A DNA stretch of 64,000 bases from Chaenocephalus aceratus (Eukaryota > Chordata > Actinopteri > Perciformes > Channichthyidae), in NCBI GenBank assembly GCA_023974075.1, contig JAMFTG010000562.1:62001-126000 (forward strand). Direction: 5' to 3'. Both the position numbers and the translations under genes were made by a program. The first letter of the stretch is position 1, and every line of letters begins with the position of its first letter. Below the pieces are notes generated by a model. The model ran no database searches. It saw only the letters and a program-made list of their open reading frames with translations, and was not told where the DNA came from. This document shows positions 32,400-42,320 of this stretch, piece by piece.

Positions 32400-32730
32400 C
32401 TGTGATGCTGATGAAGAGATAAAGCATGGGCTCGATGTCACTGGTTCATAATGAACTGCAATAACACTGGACAACAGATCACCTCTGGCTGGCAGAGAAC
32501 TCTCTCTTTTCTCTTCACTGTACATTTATATATTCAGTTTGATATTCTATCTGTCACATACTTATGTATATATAATACCTTGCTTATATCTTGTTATTGT
32601 TCATTTGTGTATATTTTCTACATTATTGTTTATTTCTTGTCTTTTAATTTGTATTGTACAATGCCATGTCTTTGTATGCTGCTGCAACACAACACTTTCC
32701 CAAATGGGATCAATAAAGTTCTATCTTATC
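32400..32730 (+). mobile_element. LINE 3' UTR and tail
   Basis: T-rich 3' region ending AATGGGATCAATAAAG and TTCTATCTTATCTTA, the typical tail of fish LINEs. No coding sequence remains. The TTAA element that follows inserted exactly in this tail. Confidence 0.6.
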
Positions 32731-33528
32731 TTAAAGAGCCTGTGACACCATCCCAACAACTGTTGTGCAATGAAATATTGGGCTACTAGTAATCTCGAAC
32801 CGTCAGTTTAAAAAAGAAAAAGCGATACCGTTCCGTTAAATATCAATAATTTCGAACATCGCGGGGAAATACCTTCGACTCATTTTGAAGTTTTGGGGGA
32901 AGCCGGAAGTGACGTCAATGCGGGAACGCTTCGAGAGCCAAACACGGACAAAGTGTGTTGTCATGCGTAGAAATGGTGAATTACTGAGATTAGGCACGTT
33001 AATAACGTTGTAATGAAGCTGACTACAGTATATTCATATCTGTCAGTGCTTTCATGTCAATTCGGCGACATAAACATAAATGATCGTGGTGAAGATGATG
33101 ATTACATTAGGATTACAAATCGGGAGTGAGAGCTGCTGAATTTCCTCCCGTCGGATGTGATATAAAAACAAATCGATTATTTTTGTGGTTGTAAACTCAA
33201 GTGGATGAAACTACATTTATTAGTGCTTTCATGTCAATTCGGCGAACATATGATACATTAAATGATGAGTGAGGATGATGATTAAAAATCGTTTGTTTGA
33301 GCCGGTCTGCATTTCCTGATGAGAAAACAAACCGATGCTTGTTGTAGTTGTAGTACACCAACATGGATTAAACGTGTGGTTTTTTTACCACAATGTTGGG
33401 GAAATTAATGGATAAAATGCACGGATTATTATTATTATTCCCACTCCGATCGGGACACTAGGTCCACCGTTTCCCCGCAGCGAGGCTCCCCCCGTTGACA
33501 GTTTACGTGGGCTGGGTGCAGTGGCGGA

Positions 33529-33618
33529 CTATGGGGGATGTGCTAGTGACTTATCCGACCGGCCCACTTCGGTACCGAAGTGGGCCGGTCGGATAAGTCA
33601 CTAGCACATCCCCCATAG
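33529..33618. repeat. 90-bp perfect palindrome
   Basis: 33529-33573 and 33574-33618 are exact reverse complements with no spacer; the centre is GGTACC. A single 20-base copy of the central arm (GGTACCGAAGTGGGCCGGTC) occurs again at about 34342-34361. Confidence 0.95.
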
Positions 33619-34315
33619 GCGGCGTGTGAGGCTCAGGTTTGAGAAGGCTAAATAACTTCTTTTACCTGACGCTGCCCGCCTCCGGCGTCTATAGAAAAGA
33701 GATCAACTCAGTGTGCGGAGTTTAAATCTCTCAAGTCATATTACAGGATAAAGGAAATACAGTTTAAACTGCCGTATGCAGAGAAGACGCCGACGTGTCG
33801 CACTTATCATTCATATTACATCATCAATCAGATCATCGATCATATAATATCATAATATATCATATTTCCTGATCTGAGTCAGCTTCTCCAGCCTCATCTG
33901 GCCGTGCAACACTCACAGTGTCACAGACTGGATGCAGAAGTATTATTTAACACATTATGTTGACGAAACACTCGAGACAAATGTAATTAAAGTCAGATCC
34001 ACTCGTGTCTTAGACGTGAACGCGCTCTCAGCTGGAGAGAGAAACCCTGGCTTGATTTACCGAGTTGATAACCAGCGTCGTCGGACCGCTGAGCGAGATC
34101 TCGTTTGTTAGTTTATTGTTGTTAGTTTGTTTGTTACTCAAACATATCCAGAGTCTGTTGAACTGGCTTCGTAGTACAGGGCACAGGTGGCTAGCAGCGC
34201 TAATGTCAAAGACACAGACATTATACATTATATTTGTATTTTACCAGGATGCAGTGACACAAATATTTACATATGTACATTTACTATCTACAGCACCCGC
34301 CGCCCCTGACATCCC
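33617..34315. mobile_element. hAT-like MITE, copy A
   Basis: Shares long stretches with 55806-57256 (copy B): GTGAGGCTCAGGTTTG, CCTCCGGCGTCTATAG, GAAGACGCCGACGTGTCGC and, at the other end, GGCTTCGTAGTACAGGGCAC. The right end CCCGCCGCCCCTG and left end AGGCGGCG are inverted counterparts. No transposase. Confidence 0.7.
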
Positions 34316-34837
34316 CCACTCCCCCCGTTGACAATTTACTAGCGGTACCGAAGTGGGCCGGTCGAGAGTCCCGGGATGATTTGTAGTCCCATTCCACCAC
34401 TGGCTACATGACCTATGATCGCCCATATTGACGCACCTCATTCCTAAACTTCTAACAGATACAACATAAACCGATCCTTCAGCCTCATGAGCTCTCAGAC
34501 ACGTTCAACATTAACCTGTCATCGCTGTCTGAGCTTGCTGCTGTGTGCGCCGTCGTGCGTTTACATCTGACTGTATATATATAAAGGTTTACATGCAGAT
34601 GCTGGGATCCTGGACGTTGCAGCTGGAGCGCGGTGCCCGCAATGACGTCACCCATCATTTGGCGGGACTTGAAGAATCCGCGAGAAGATCCAGAAAATGG
34701 TCAACATTGAAGGCAGATTAATGGTTATCAAAGTACAAATATCCAAAATTAGTTCAGTAACGGTTTTCAAGGGGACAATATGTACTCAAATTGATGGGTT
34801 TGGATGATGGGGAAAAACCGTGTCACAGGCTCTTTAA

Positions 34838-37800
34838 TGAGTGCACTTTACTGTGGTCTCTAAAGTAAAGCCTTATGTTTTGATGCTGTTTATTGAATAA
34901 CATATTGCCACAGATTTCATGCACAGAATATTAGTGAAAATCATGAACTAGTGTCTTACAAACAGCAGTCTGCTTGTCTTTGGATCACAATCAGTACATG
35001 TAGCCGAGCTCTGCGTGAGAACCACACTCAACACAAATGATGTGCTGATGAGTTCAGGCTTCAGCTGTACATGTTTTAAGTTCAGCATTTAAATGTATTT
35101 TAAGTTGTTATGGTTACTATGATTGTGGATGCTTGGTTGGGGGGGGGGATTTAGGATGGCTGCACATGTAAGTCATGTGTGTGATGTCACAGAGTTACAT
35201 TACTTCCATAGCTTGACAAACGTCCTTATAAATGATTTTCCTCTAACCTTTGCCAGGTAGTTTTGTTGAGTAAATCTAGTTCTATAGCCTTAGCCTCCAT
35301 CGACACTGATGGAGCAATGCACAAAGTCATTCAGACTGCCGAAAAGCTCTACTGCTGCCGATAGCTTATCCTAGCCAAAAGTTATGGAAACAATTTGAAT
35401 GAAAATGAGTGAAAATCCTGTTCTCTGCAAAGTGCTGTGTCCCATAAGCAGCCTGCTGTTGCTCCACTGATGAGAAGCTTCTCCTGGGTGTGTGGGCCAA
35501 TCGGCTGCCATGTTGCTTCTTAGGAGGGGTGTTCCTACCTTGCAATGCAGAGCTGTTTTAATAGATTCCCGGTGCAGTCGGCATGGTTACCAGTGCAGAA
35601 AGGCAGTGACTTAAATCCGCTAGCTGAACCTCAGCAAGCTGCTATAATCTTTGAACGATATCTGTATTAACGTCCAACTTCTGCCCTGGCTCCCCCTTTG
35701 CTGCTCGTCCCCTCCCACTCTACACCTCAGATCGGCACACAGAGGTGTTTTACTATAACAGGATACAAGCTGGTAGAATGGGGGTTCCAACATGATTACC
35801 TATCAAAGCCTTCCACACTACCCCTGACCCAACACTAGCCATTTCTCCTTTTAAAAAAACAATGGAGGGTTGAGTCTCAGTGTGGCAGTGTGAGGCCGCA
35901 GTGAGTTTGGATACAGGGGATGAGAAAGGGAATAACTAGGCAGGACAAGGGGCTCTTGCAATGGCTTACTGGCCCACTATTTAAATCCCTGGAACGTGTG
36001 GGGAAATGTAGTAGCAAGGTGCTAGCGTAAACCCTTTAGCCACTGCTGTCCCTGATTAAAACAGAACATTAAGACGCCACCGGCGGCTGGAAGACATCGG
36101 CCAACAGAGAGACCAAGCTGTGTTTTATTTATTAGCCGACCCTGCTTACAAGCATCGACATGACGGAAAGAATGTGCTCTTTCCTCTTTTGCCACTGTTG
36201 ATGTTAAGTGCTACAGCCATTTGTAATGATGTGGGCAACTACTCATGACCTCAGCTTATTGAATAGAGCATGCTTTTCTATGTGTGTGTGTCTGTATAAA
36301 TGTTGGTGATATTCTGTTAAGTAGCTTATCAGTGTTATTAGGCAGACAATAACCCCAACTTTAACGCTGCATTTAAAAGAACGCTAGACTTGGATTACCC
36401 TTAGAACCAGACCACATCATATTTTATGTGAAATGTATATAGGTTAAGATAAGATATGCAATGGAATACCACTTGTTTCCATCTATCCAATACAGATATT
36501 GCTCATTGCATATGAGGCTGAGGTAAACTGTGCCACAGAGTGTGACAGTATGGACTTACACAGAACTATAATTTCAGAACATTAGAATTAAAGCAGGCAG
36601 GTCTCTCGGTGTGTTGTGCTTGATTCTGGTCTTTAGCTGGCCAAAAAGTGATATTGTTTCATCATGTGTTTATATTTCCAAACATTGAGGCTTGTTTGCA
36701 GCTTCAAGTTATAGTTTAGTTGTTTCATGTTTATTTAGAGACTTTAAGGACCATTCTGTTCTGCAAAAATCCTCAAAGAGAATTGCTGAGGCTGAGGTCC
36801 AGGAAGATGGACCCCACAGACCTCCATCTGCTGCTGCCCTGCAGTGCTGCTCCCATCGGTGCAGCAGCATCTGATACAGTGAACTCCAGGGGCCAGGAAG
36901 AAGTCAGCGTCGCTAAACTTCAAGTTTAGCCCAAACTTAGTTTCTGGGAGTCGGACCAGGCTGATAAGCCAGCCTGCAGAGAGCAGCATAGGTGGGGACT
37001 ACAAAGATGGACCCTGCGTTCCTCCATATGGCAGCTTGAAAGAGACAGGCAGTGTGTACCAGCAGCACTCTGCCTGCGGAGTAAAGTATCTCTGTGGGCA
37101 ACAAGTCTTCAGGGAGTTAGAAGATGTAAGCATTGAGCAACAACATTTCTTAGACTTTCTTCTCATTCAACACAATTGCTCAGTGTGAAAGAAAGAGGGG
37201 AAATATACACTGTAAAAAAGAATTTTGGAGGGTAGTATATAATCCAAGCAAATACTTTACATTTTTACTTGAGGTCTTTAAGTGAGTAAATGTAAATGTT
37301 CACGTTTTTTGTGGTAGGTTGAGGTTCATCACAATACTTGTTATCTACTTGCTTCACTGTTAGACAAGGCATTGAAGTTTGATCTCATCTGTTACTCCCT
37401 GGAACTAACATTAAGAGTTAAGCACAATGATGTTGACACAGGGCTGGAGTTTAATGTGTTGTTAAACAACTTGTGAACACGGAGCTTTCATATGTGCGTG
37501 CATGAAACGATAAATACTGAGACAACTATCTCAAGGTCATCTCTTAGTGAATAATAACCATCTTATATTCAGCCAAGAGTATGAATGATTTATGATTCAT
37601 TTAACTATTTTGAAGTACAGCTGCAGCAATAGCCTATAGACTTGTGTACATTATCGCTAAAGCTTACTGTCTATTATTGTGAGGACTGGACAGATTACCA
37701 TGGAGCAGAGCCAAAGCTCATTGTTATATTTTAGGATGTTCTACATATATTTTTAAATAACTTATCCTTAGATTTAAACTTAGACATTTATAAATCATGG

Positions 37801-37990
37801 ACATAAAAACATAAATATATATAGTAAATTACAGCTCTTTATTTTTGAACTACTTAACTTTCTACCAGTTGTAAAGTTGTTATACATAAAAACTATCCAA
37901 AAAGTAAGAGACTTACTGTTCCTTTGTGAGAGAATTACACACAGATCTGCCGAGTGTCACTAAAAAGTGTTAAAATCACAAAACTTGCCT
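34838..37990. other. 3.1 kb without recognised genes or repeats
   Basis: Ordinary composition, no frame longer than about 80 codons, no terminal repeats and no microsatellite. The frames at 36692-36989 have no motif. I see nothing here. Confidence 0.5.
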
Positions 37991-38056
37991 TTTAGAGAAA
38001 CAGTCTTTTAAAAAAAAGACATGATCAAGGGGGCATTAAGATCTTTAAACTAGTAA

Positions 38057-38232
38057 TACCCTCTTCAAAGAGACTTCCTAGTAGTTAATAAAATAGTTAA
38101 AACATTAGTTCACAAAAGTTCGATTCCGACAAAGATACAAACAGACGCAGGGAAATAATTCTTTAACAAAAGTTTTTCAAGCCTTATTGAAGAAACAAGG
38201 TATTGCACATTATGCAACAGCCAGTGATATCC
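38057..38232 (+). pseudogene. Polinton/Maverick-type integrase fragment
   Basis: The plus strand reads FLVVNKIVKTLV, then PTKIQTDAGK, an in-frame stop, FFNKSF and, after a one-base frame change, FQALLKKQGIAHYATASD. The block is-QTD-G-(E)F-N then LLKK-GI-HY-T is the second aspartate region of the retrovirus-like integrase carried by Polintons/Mavericks and adintovirus-like elements; the stop sits where a glutamate is usual. Only about 60 residues are recognisable. The first Asp, the final Glu and any chromodomain are not seen. It is a dead fragment of an endogenised viral-type element. Confidence 0.6.
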
Positions 38233-38328
38233 GCAGAGGAGGAAGAGCCTCCGAGTGCCCCGCTTACGAAGAAAAGAATAAGGAGAGTTAGAATATTAAG
38301 TCCAAGATGGTTACATTTTACCCCCTAA
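38212..38328 (+). CDS. Small plus-strand ORF, unassigned
   Basis: ATG at 38212, 38 codons, stop at 38326-38328, followed by AATAAA at 38357. The peptide has an acidic EEEEPP stretch and then a basic KKRIRRVR run, ending LSPRWLHFTP. It overlaps the end of the integrase fragment in another frame. It may be the C-terminal end of the integrase gene after frameshift, or a separate small gene of the same element. Too short to assign. Confidence 0.3.
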   Translation: MQQPVISAEEEEPPSAPLTKKRIRRVRILSPRWLHFTP

Positions 38329-38398
38329 ACCATTTTTATTATATTTTTGTTTTCCTAATAAAGACAGTCACCTGAATTAATTTTGTCTCCAGACCTTT

Positions 38399-38629
38399 TT
38401 ATTTTTTACATTTTTTAGCAATCTTTAAACATTTGTAGAGAACAAACACTGTGGTTAAAATGAGTGTCTTTATGACGTCTCTCACACCGTTGGTATTTTT
38501 CACAAAATGCGTTACAGCAGCATCATTTTTTATCACATCATCTTGATACAGAGATAACACATTTTCGTAAGACAACCCAGACGCTCTTTTACATAGGTAG
38601 AAAACACAATGCTTTTCTTTGAGGGGTCC
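38399..38629 (-). pseudogene. Minus-strand open segment with membrane-like helix
   Basis: 76 open codons without a start ATG. The end reads VRDVIKTLILTTVFVLYKC followed by a Lys-rich tail and a stop, immediately before an AATAAA on the minus strand (about 38398-38403). The hydrophobic run of about 13 residues flanked by basic residues could be a short membrane anchor. A separate ATG frame just upstream (38732, about 21 codons) is out of phase. It probably represents a frameshifted gene of about 110 residues belonging with its upstream neighbour. Confidence 0.3.
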
Positions 38630-38777
38630 TTAGTTTTAAATGATCTGGTGAGGAGGGTGTGACTTGTTATGTTGAGTGGGAGGCGGAGTCCTCTGCAAAA
38701 GTGAGAGTCTTTTTCACCAGTATAATGTCCATCGATGTCTGACTCTGTTTAAAAAGTTCTTTAAGCTTTGTAGCTTT

Positions 38778-39464
38778 TTAATCTATCATTTCTAACCAAG
38801 CAGTCAGAGGCACCCGCAAGGATGTTTGAAAAACCCCACATGTGGAGTTGAAATACTCCAAAACAAAATCATCAGAGGGGTCCTTTCCCAGCGTCACCAA
38901 ACGCTTGCACGGTAATACCATCGCCCAGATGGTCCGCTTTTAGTTTCCCAGACGGTGCTTGTCAAGACTCTTCACACTTCTGGCGGCGGGGGAATATCTC
39001 CTTCTTCCTCCACATTGAGGGGTAGTGGTGATAAACTCTTCTTTGATCTCCCTTTTCTGCGTTCCTTTACTTTTTACTGCAAATATCTTGTACACAGCTG
39101 GTTCCACGCTGGTTTCTTGATGCACTACTTCTTCCGATACAGTGGTTGCGTGGAGATCTCTGGAAGACACGAGAGTTAACACAGCCCAATCTGTTGAGGT
39201 CAGTGTCGCTTTAACACTGCGGGGTCCATACGTTTCTCCATTCTTCAGATTGTAGAAATGAAGTTCATTTGCCATATAGCTGAATACATAACCCCAAACA
39301 TTGCCATTTTTCAGAGTTCATTCTTCATGAAGTTCTTCGGCTGGAGGCATCTGAACCCGGCACAGATACTGCATCCGTTTCTTGATTGGCGCTCCGGATG
39401 GATGGCGGTAAGTTGTCACAAGCGTCTCGCTGATTAAACCCATATCGAGGCGTCTCTTGGCCAT
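38778..39464 (-). pseudogene. Relic gene with two PC4/Sub1-like domains
   Basis: The minus-strand frame starts at ATG 39464 (MAKRRLDMGLIS) and stays in one phase for 228 codons to a stop at 38778, interrupted only by TGA at 39318-39320 and TAA at 38940-38942. Residues ~75-95 read FYNLKNGETYGP, then LTSTDWAVL; residues ~187-228 read KRLVTLG, LEYFNSTCGV and VPLTAWLEMI. Both resemble the end of the PC4/Sub1 single-stranded-DNA-binding fold (aromatic pair, Asn-Gly turn, hydrophobic-Thr-x3-Trp helix). One phase over 687 bases with only two stops implies a real, recently decayed gene. PC4 proteins act in transcription; here no function is expected. Family call is inference. Confidence 0.45.
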
Positions 39465-39659
39465 TTTTCTTTTTTTGAAAGGTGACTTGATGAGTGGAAA
39501 TGACTGGCTTGTTATTTAGTCTGCATGGATTTCTTTTTTCACCTAATTCCACCCCCCACTATCTTCTGGTCTCATATCGTGTGACAGGAAGGGGTGGAGA
39601 AAGGGGGAGAGGCCTGGGCTGTGAGGGGGCGGGGGCTAGACAGTTTCACACATATATTC
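39465..39659 (-). promoter_or_regulatory. Upstream region of the PC4-like relic, no promoter resolved
   Basis: The sequence directly upstream of the ATG is pyrimidine/purine-skewed (CCCCGCCCCCTCACAGCCC on the minus strand near 39620-39640). No convincing TATA box was found. Given only as likely location of the promoter. Confidence 0.2.
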
Positions 39660-40080
39660 AAAGAGACACCTAGATTAACATCAGAGGCTTATAACACACC
39701 GGTGTGAAATCACACCTACATGTTATAACACCTCAACCCCTCACATCAAAGGATTAGACTACAAAGGGGTGTGAGGGGACAGGGGCCAGACAGTATAACT
39801 TCAAAGAGACTGCCTTAATCAACACATCAAAGGATTAGACAACAAAGGTGCTAAACAGGGGGGCTTTTCACACCTACCTGTTATAACACCTCAACCCTCA
39901 CATCAAAGGATCTCGAACAAAGGCACTACACAGGGGGGCTTTTCACACCTACCTGTTATAACACCTCACCCCTCACATCAAAGGATCTCGAACAAAGCGA
40001 GGCGGGACTTAGCTCATTAACATAATTGTACCCCCTCACATCAAAGGATCTCGAACAATGGGTGGCGGGACTTAGCTAAT
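39660..40080. repeat. Imperfect ~75-bp tandem repeat array
   Basis: The motif CTCACATCAAAGGAT recurs near 39740, 39823, 39898, 39973 and 40037. It is accompanied by CACACCTACCTGTTATAACACC and GGCGGGACTTAGCT. Unit spacing is 64-82 bp. The array lies upstream of the minus-strand relic gene. Confidence 0.85.
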
Positions 40081-40099
40081 TTGCATAATCGGTGGCGTG

Positions 40100-40280
40100 C
40101 CACCTGTAACTTTTCATGCATACTAATGTGATTGAAACAGTATCCTTATAACTACTTATATGAAACGGAACACATTTGTGTGTGCATTGACAAACACAAG
40201 TGTGGAACCGGAAATACAAGTGTGAATCCTTCTGTGTGCATGTGTGTATTATGAGACTGTTCTGAGCCCATACACTTCCG
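40100..40280. repeat. Interspersed repeat shared with 53.3-53.6 kb
   Basis: GTGAATCCTTCTGTGTGCA and TATTATGAGACTGTTCTGAG match GTGAATCCCTCTTCGTGC and TATTATGAGACTGATATGA near 53520-53560, with similar ACAAGTGTG/ACAAGTATTTGTG text before. Class unknown. Confidence 0.6.
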
Positions 40281-40735
40281 CATGATTTCAAAGTAAGAGC
40301 ATGATGGTTTGTTTAATGCTCTGTTTTTTTTATTATAATGAATAGCGGAATGTTAGATGCATTATTTATCACCATCATCATGTTATAGTGATATAAGTGA
40401 TTTTAGTTTGTGTTTGCATATATCGAGCACATTCGTATGCATTGATGTTGAAGCAGGCAACGCCACTTTCGGGTCCCGGGGAGCTACAGCAGCGAAGCAG
40501 CCCAGAGATAACTTTTTCTTCATTGTTTTTTGTGTATTCATTCAAGCGGGTCAAAGTTACAAAGCCCTTCACATCTTATTAATCAGCCTAGTTTTACCTT
40601 ACCAGTGCAGTAATAAAGTAATCTGTAGAAAAGCACCGCATTTAGGTCAGCCTTCATAGTAAGGCTACATTAAATGTTATAATATTCATCGTGTCCTTTC
40701 TACTGTATATGCATATATTCCTGTCTATTGCTTTC
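40281..40735. other. Stretch without recognised feature
   Basis: Several short open frames on both strands, none with a motif. Confidence 0.4.
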
Positions 40736-40895
40736 ATTTGTATTTAATGTTATTATGTTTATACTTGTTTCCACACATTTCACAATTTGGGATGAATGAA
40801 GTATCTATCTATATATGATATCCATCTATCTATCTATCTATCTATACATCCATCCGTCTATCTGTCCGTCTATCTACCTATCTATCTGGTATGTA
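40736..40895 (+). repeat. LINE-like tail with ATCT microsatellite
   Basis: TTTCACAATTTGGGATGAATG, then AAGTATCTATCTAT and about 80 bp of imperfect ATCT units, the usual 3' tail of a fish LINE. No coding part. Confidence 0.65.
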
Positions 40896-41172
40896 TAACA
40901 ATTTAATAACTTTCCCATGTAAATTGAGTTTACTAAATACAGTGTTTGGAGTAACACGCTTCAAAGTAAGGTGTTACAGTAATCAAATTAAAGGTTATCT
41001 GTAACACAGTAGTTTAACTGGTTACTGTTGGTTCAGTAGTATTTACATTACAGTTACTAAGCACAAAATTATCTCGTTACTTGCGTTACTTTTAAGGTCT
41101 TCGACTATCACTATCTGCATAACGGGAGGACAGAAAAATAAAATGTCTAAGTAATTTCTTTCAGCAATGAGT

Positions 41173-41570
41173 TCATGGGCGTCGCAGCCATTATATGGAC
41201 AAGTCCTCCCCACCTTTTAAAATTATTAGTTTCGACCCCCCATTTTTACCATGTGGAAAGTCCTTGCAGCGGTCTATCCACTTGCCGCTCTTTGCAGAGC
41301 GCTGTGCCAGTGCTTCATTATCAAATCCATTCCACTTGCTTAATGCCCAAATCAATGAAATTCCGTCCCATGTTTTCACTGCTACTTTGTACCAAGGCAG
41401 ATTCTCAGAGCCGTACACATGCTGCATTTTTTGCGTAGCTGTGTCTTTAGATGTAAGCCCAGTGGCGATCTGTTCATCTGTCATATCATATTATAAAGCC
41501 TTCGAAAAGAATAGGATACAGCATTAAAAGTTATTCTGGGTCTTTGTGTGTCATAGCTTGGCTGTGTGTG
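41173..41570 (-). CDS. Unassigned ORF next to a transposon-like end
   Basis: 97 open codons on the minus strand (41191-41484) with VAVKTWDGISLIWALSKWNG and a Lys/Gly-rich tail reading toward CATGGGCGTCGCAGCCA at about 41172-41188, which looks like a transposon terminus. It may be a piece of a transposase, but I do not recognise the family and no second end was found. Antisense frames across it are shadows. Confidence 0.25.
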
Positions 41571-42213
41571 CAGTGGCGGAGCCAGGACATTTTCAGTGCG
41601 GTGGCCAGGATGGAACCAGTGATCATTTTGGGGTGGCATTGAAATCACTATTATATGAACATAAAAATACATCTCACTGGAAAATAAGGGGTTATTTAAG
41701 GCACCAACAACACACCTCTACATTATTTGGGATTAAGTGGTGGAATAGATTAAATAATCGTCAGTATATCTAACTATTTTTTTCTTATTCCCACAGGCAA
41801 AGTATCAACAAAGCTACATTATACAAATGTAATGCAATATACAGACTGTTTAGCTTATGGTGATCATCAGCCCTATGAGCTCATTCTCTCAGTGTATCAT
41901 CAGGAATACAGAGACACGCACCCATCATTTAAATAAGAGTTTTTAAATTAAATGATAAGAATAAACATCTTAAAGTAAATAACAATAAACAATAGCCCTT
42001 AACCGTGTATGCCCCCAGTTGTAATTTTACAACATTACTTTAAGCTATCCTAAAAAAGTCAGTAAATGTTTTAGTTTTTTAAAAGTCTACATTTACATAG
42101 TCAACAGGTCCTTTTGTGCAGCCTCACAATGCTATTGGGTAGTACATGAGTTATAGGTCCTGCCCTCTGGCCATACACGCCAGGGATTTTGGGCCCCATG
42201 GAAATATATCACG
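41571..42213. other. Possible hAT end followed by AT-rich sequence
   Basis: CAGTGGCGGAGCCAGGACA at 41571 resembles a hAT terminal repeat common in fish. No matching partner with a duplication was found, so the element is not delimited. The rest is AT-rich without genes. Confidence 0.35.
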
Positions 42214-42320
42214 GCCCCACCCAGGGCTCGAGCTTAAGGACGTCCAGTCGTCCCGGGGCCGAAACAAAAGGATAACAAATAATTTTGGGACGAATTTGGG
42301 ACGAGAGTTAAAATAAAGAT

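Larger units (their letters stand above)
32735..34833. mobile_element. TTAA-type DNA transposon (Kolobok or piggyBac group), non-autonomous
   Basis: Ends AGAGCCTGTGACACC and GTGTCACAGGCTCT, each flanked directly by TTAA (32731-32734 and 34834-34837). The ends differ from the piggyBac at 26.3 kb and lack its CC start, so Kolobok is at least as likely. The 2.1-kb interior has no transposase. It holds a doubled TGCTTTCATGTCAATTCGGCG block (about 33048 and 33221), a perfect palindrome and part of a hAT-like repeat shared with 55.8-57.3 kb. Confidence 0.75.

Noticed and set aside
32735..34833. Assigning the TTAA-flanked element firmly to piggyBac
   Set aside because: Its ends start AGAG rather than CC and do not match the piggyBac at 26.3 kb; Kolobok elements also use TTAA, so the superfamily is left open.
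34838..37990. Hidden coding exons in the quiet 3-kb stretch
   Set aside because: Scanned for frames with strong acceptor and donor pairs; none combined good splice sites with protein-like text.
39325..39552. 75-codon minus-strand frame upstream of the PC4-like relic
   Set aside because: It overlaps the relic gene's own frame, which starts at 39464 in another phase and continues coherently for 228 codons; the 75-codon frame is a shadow.
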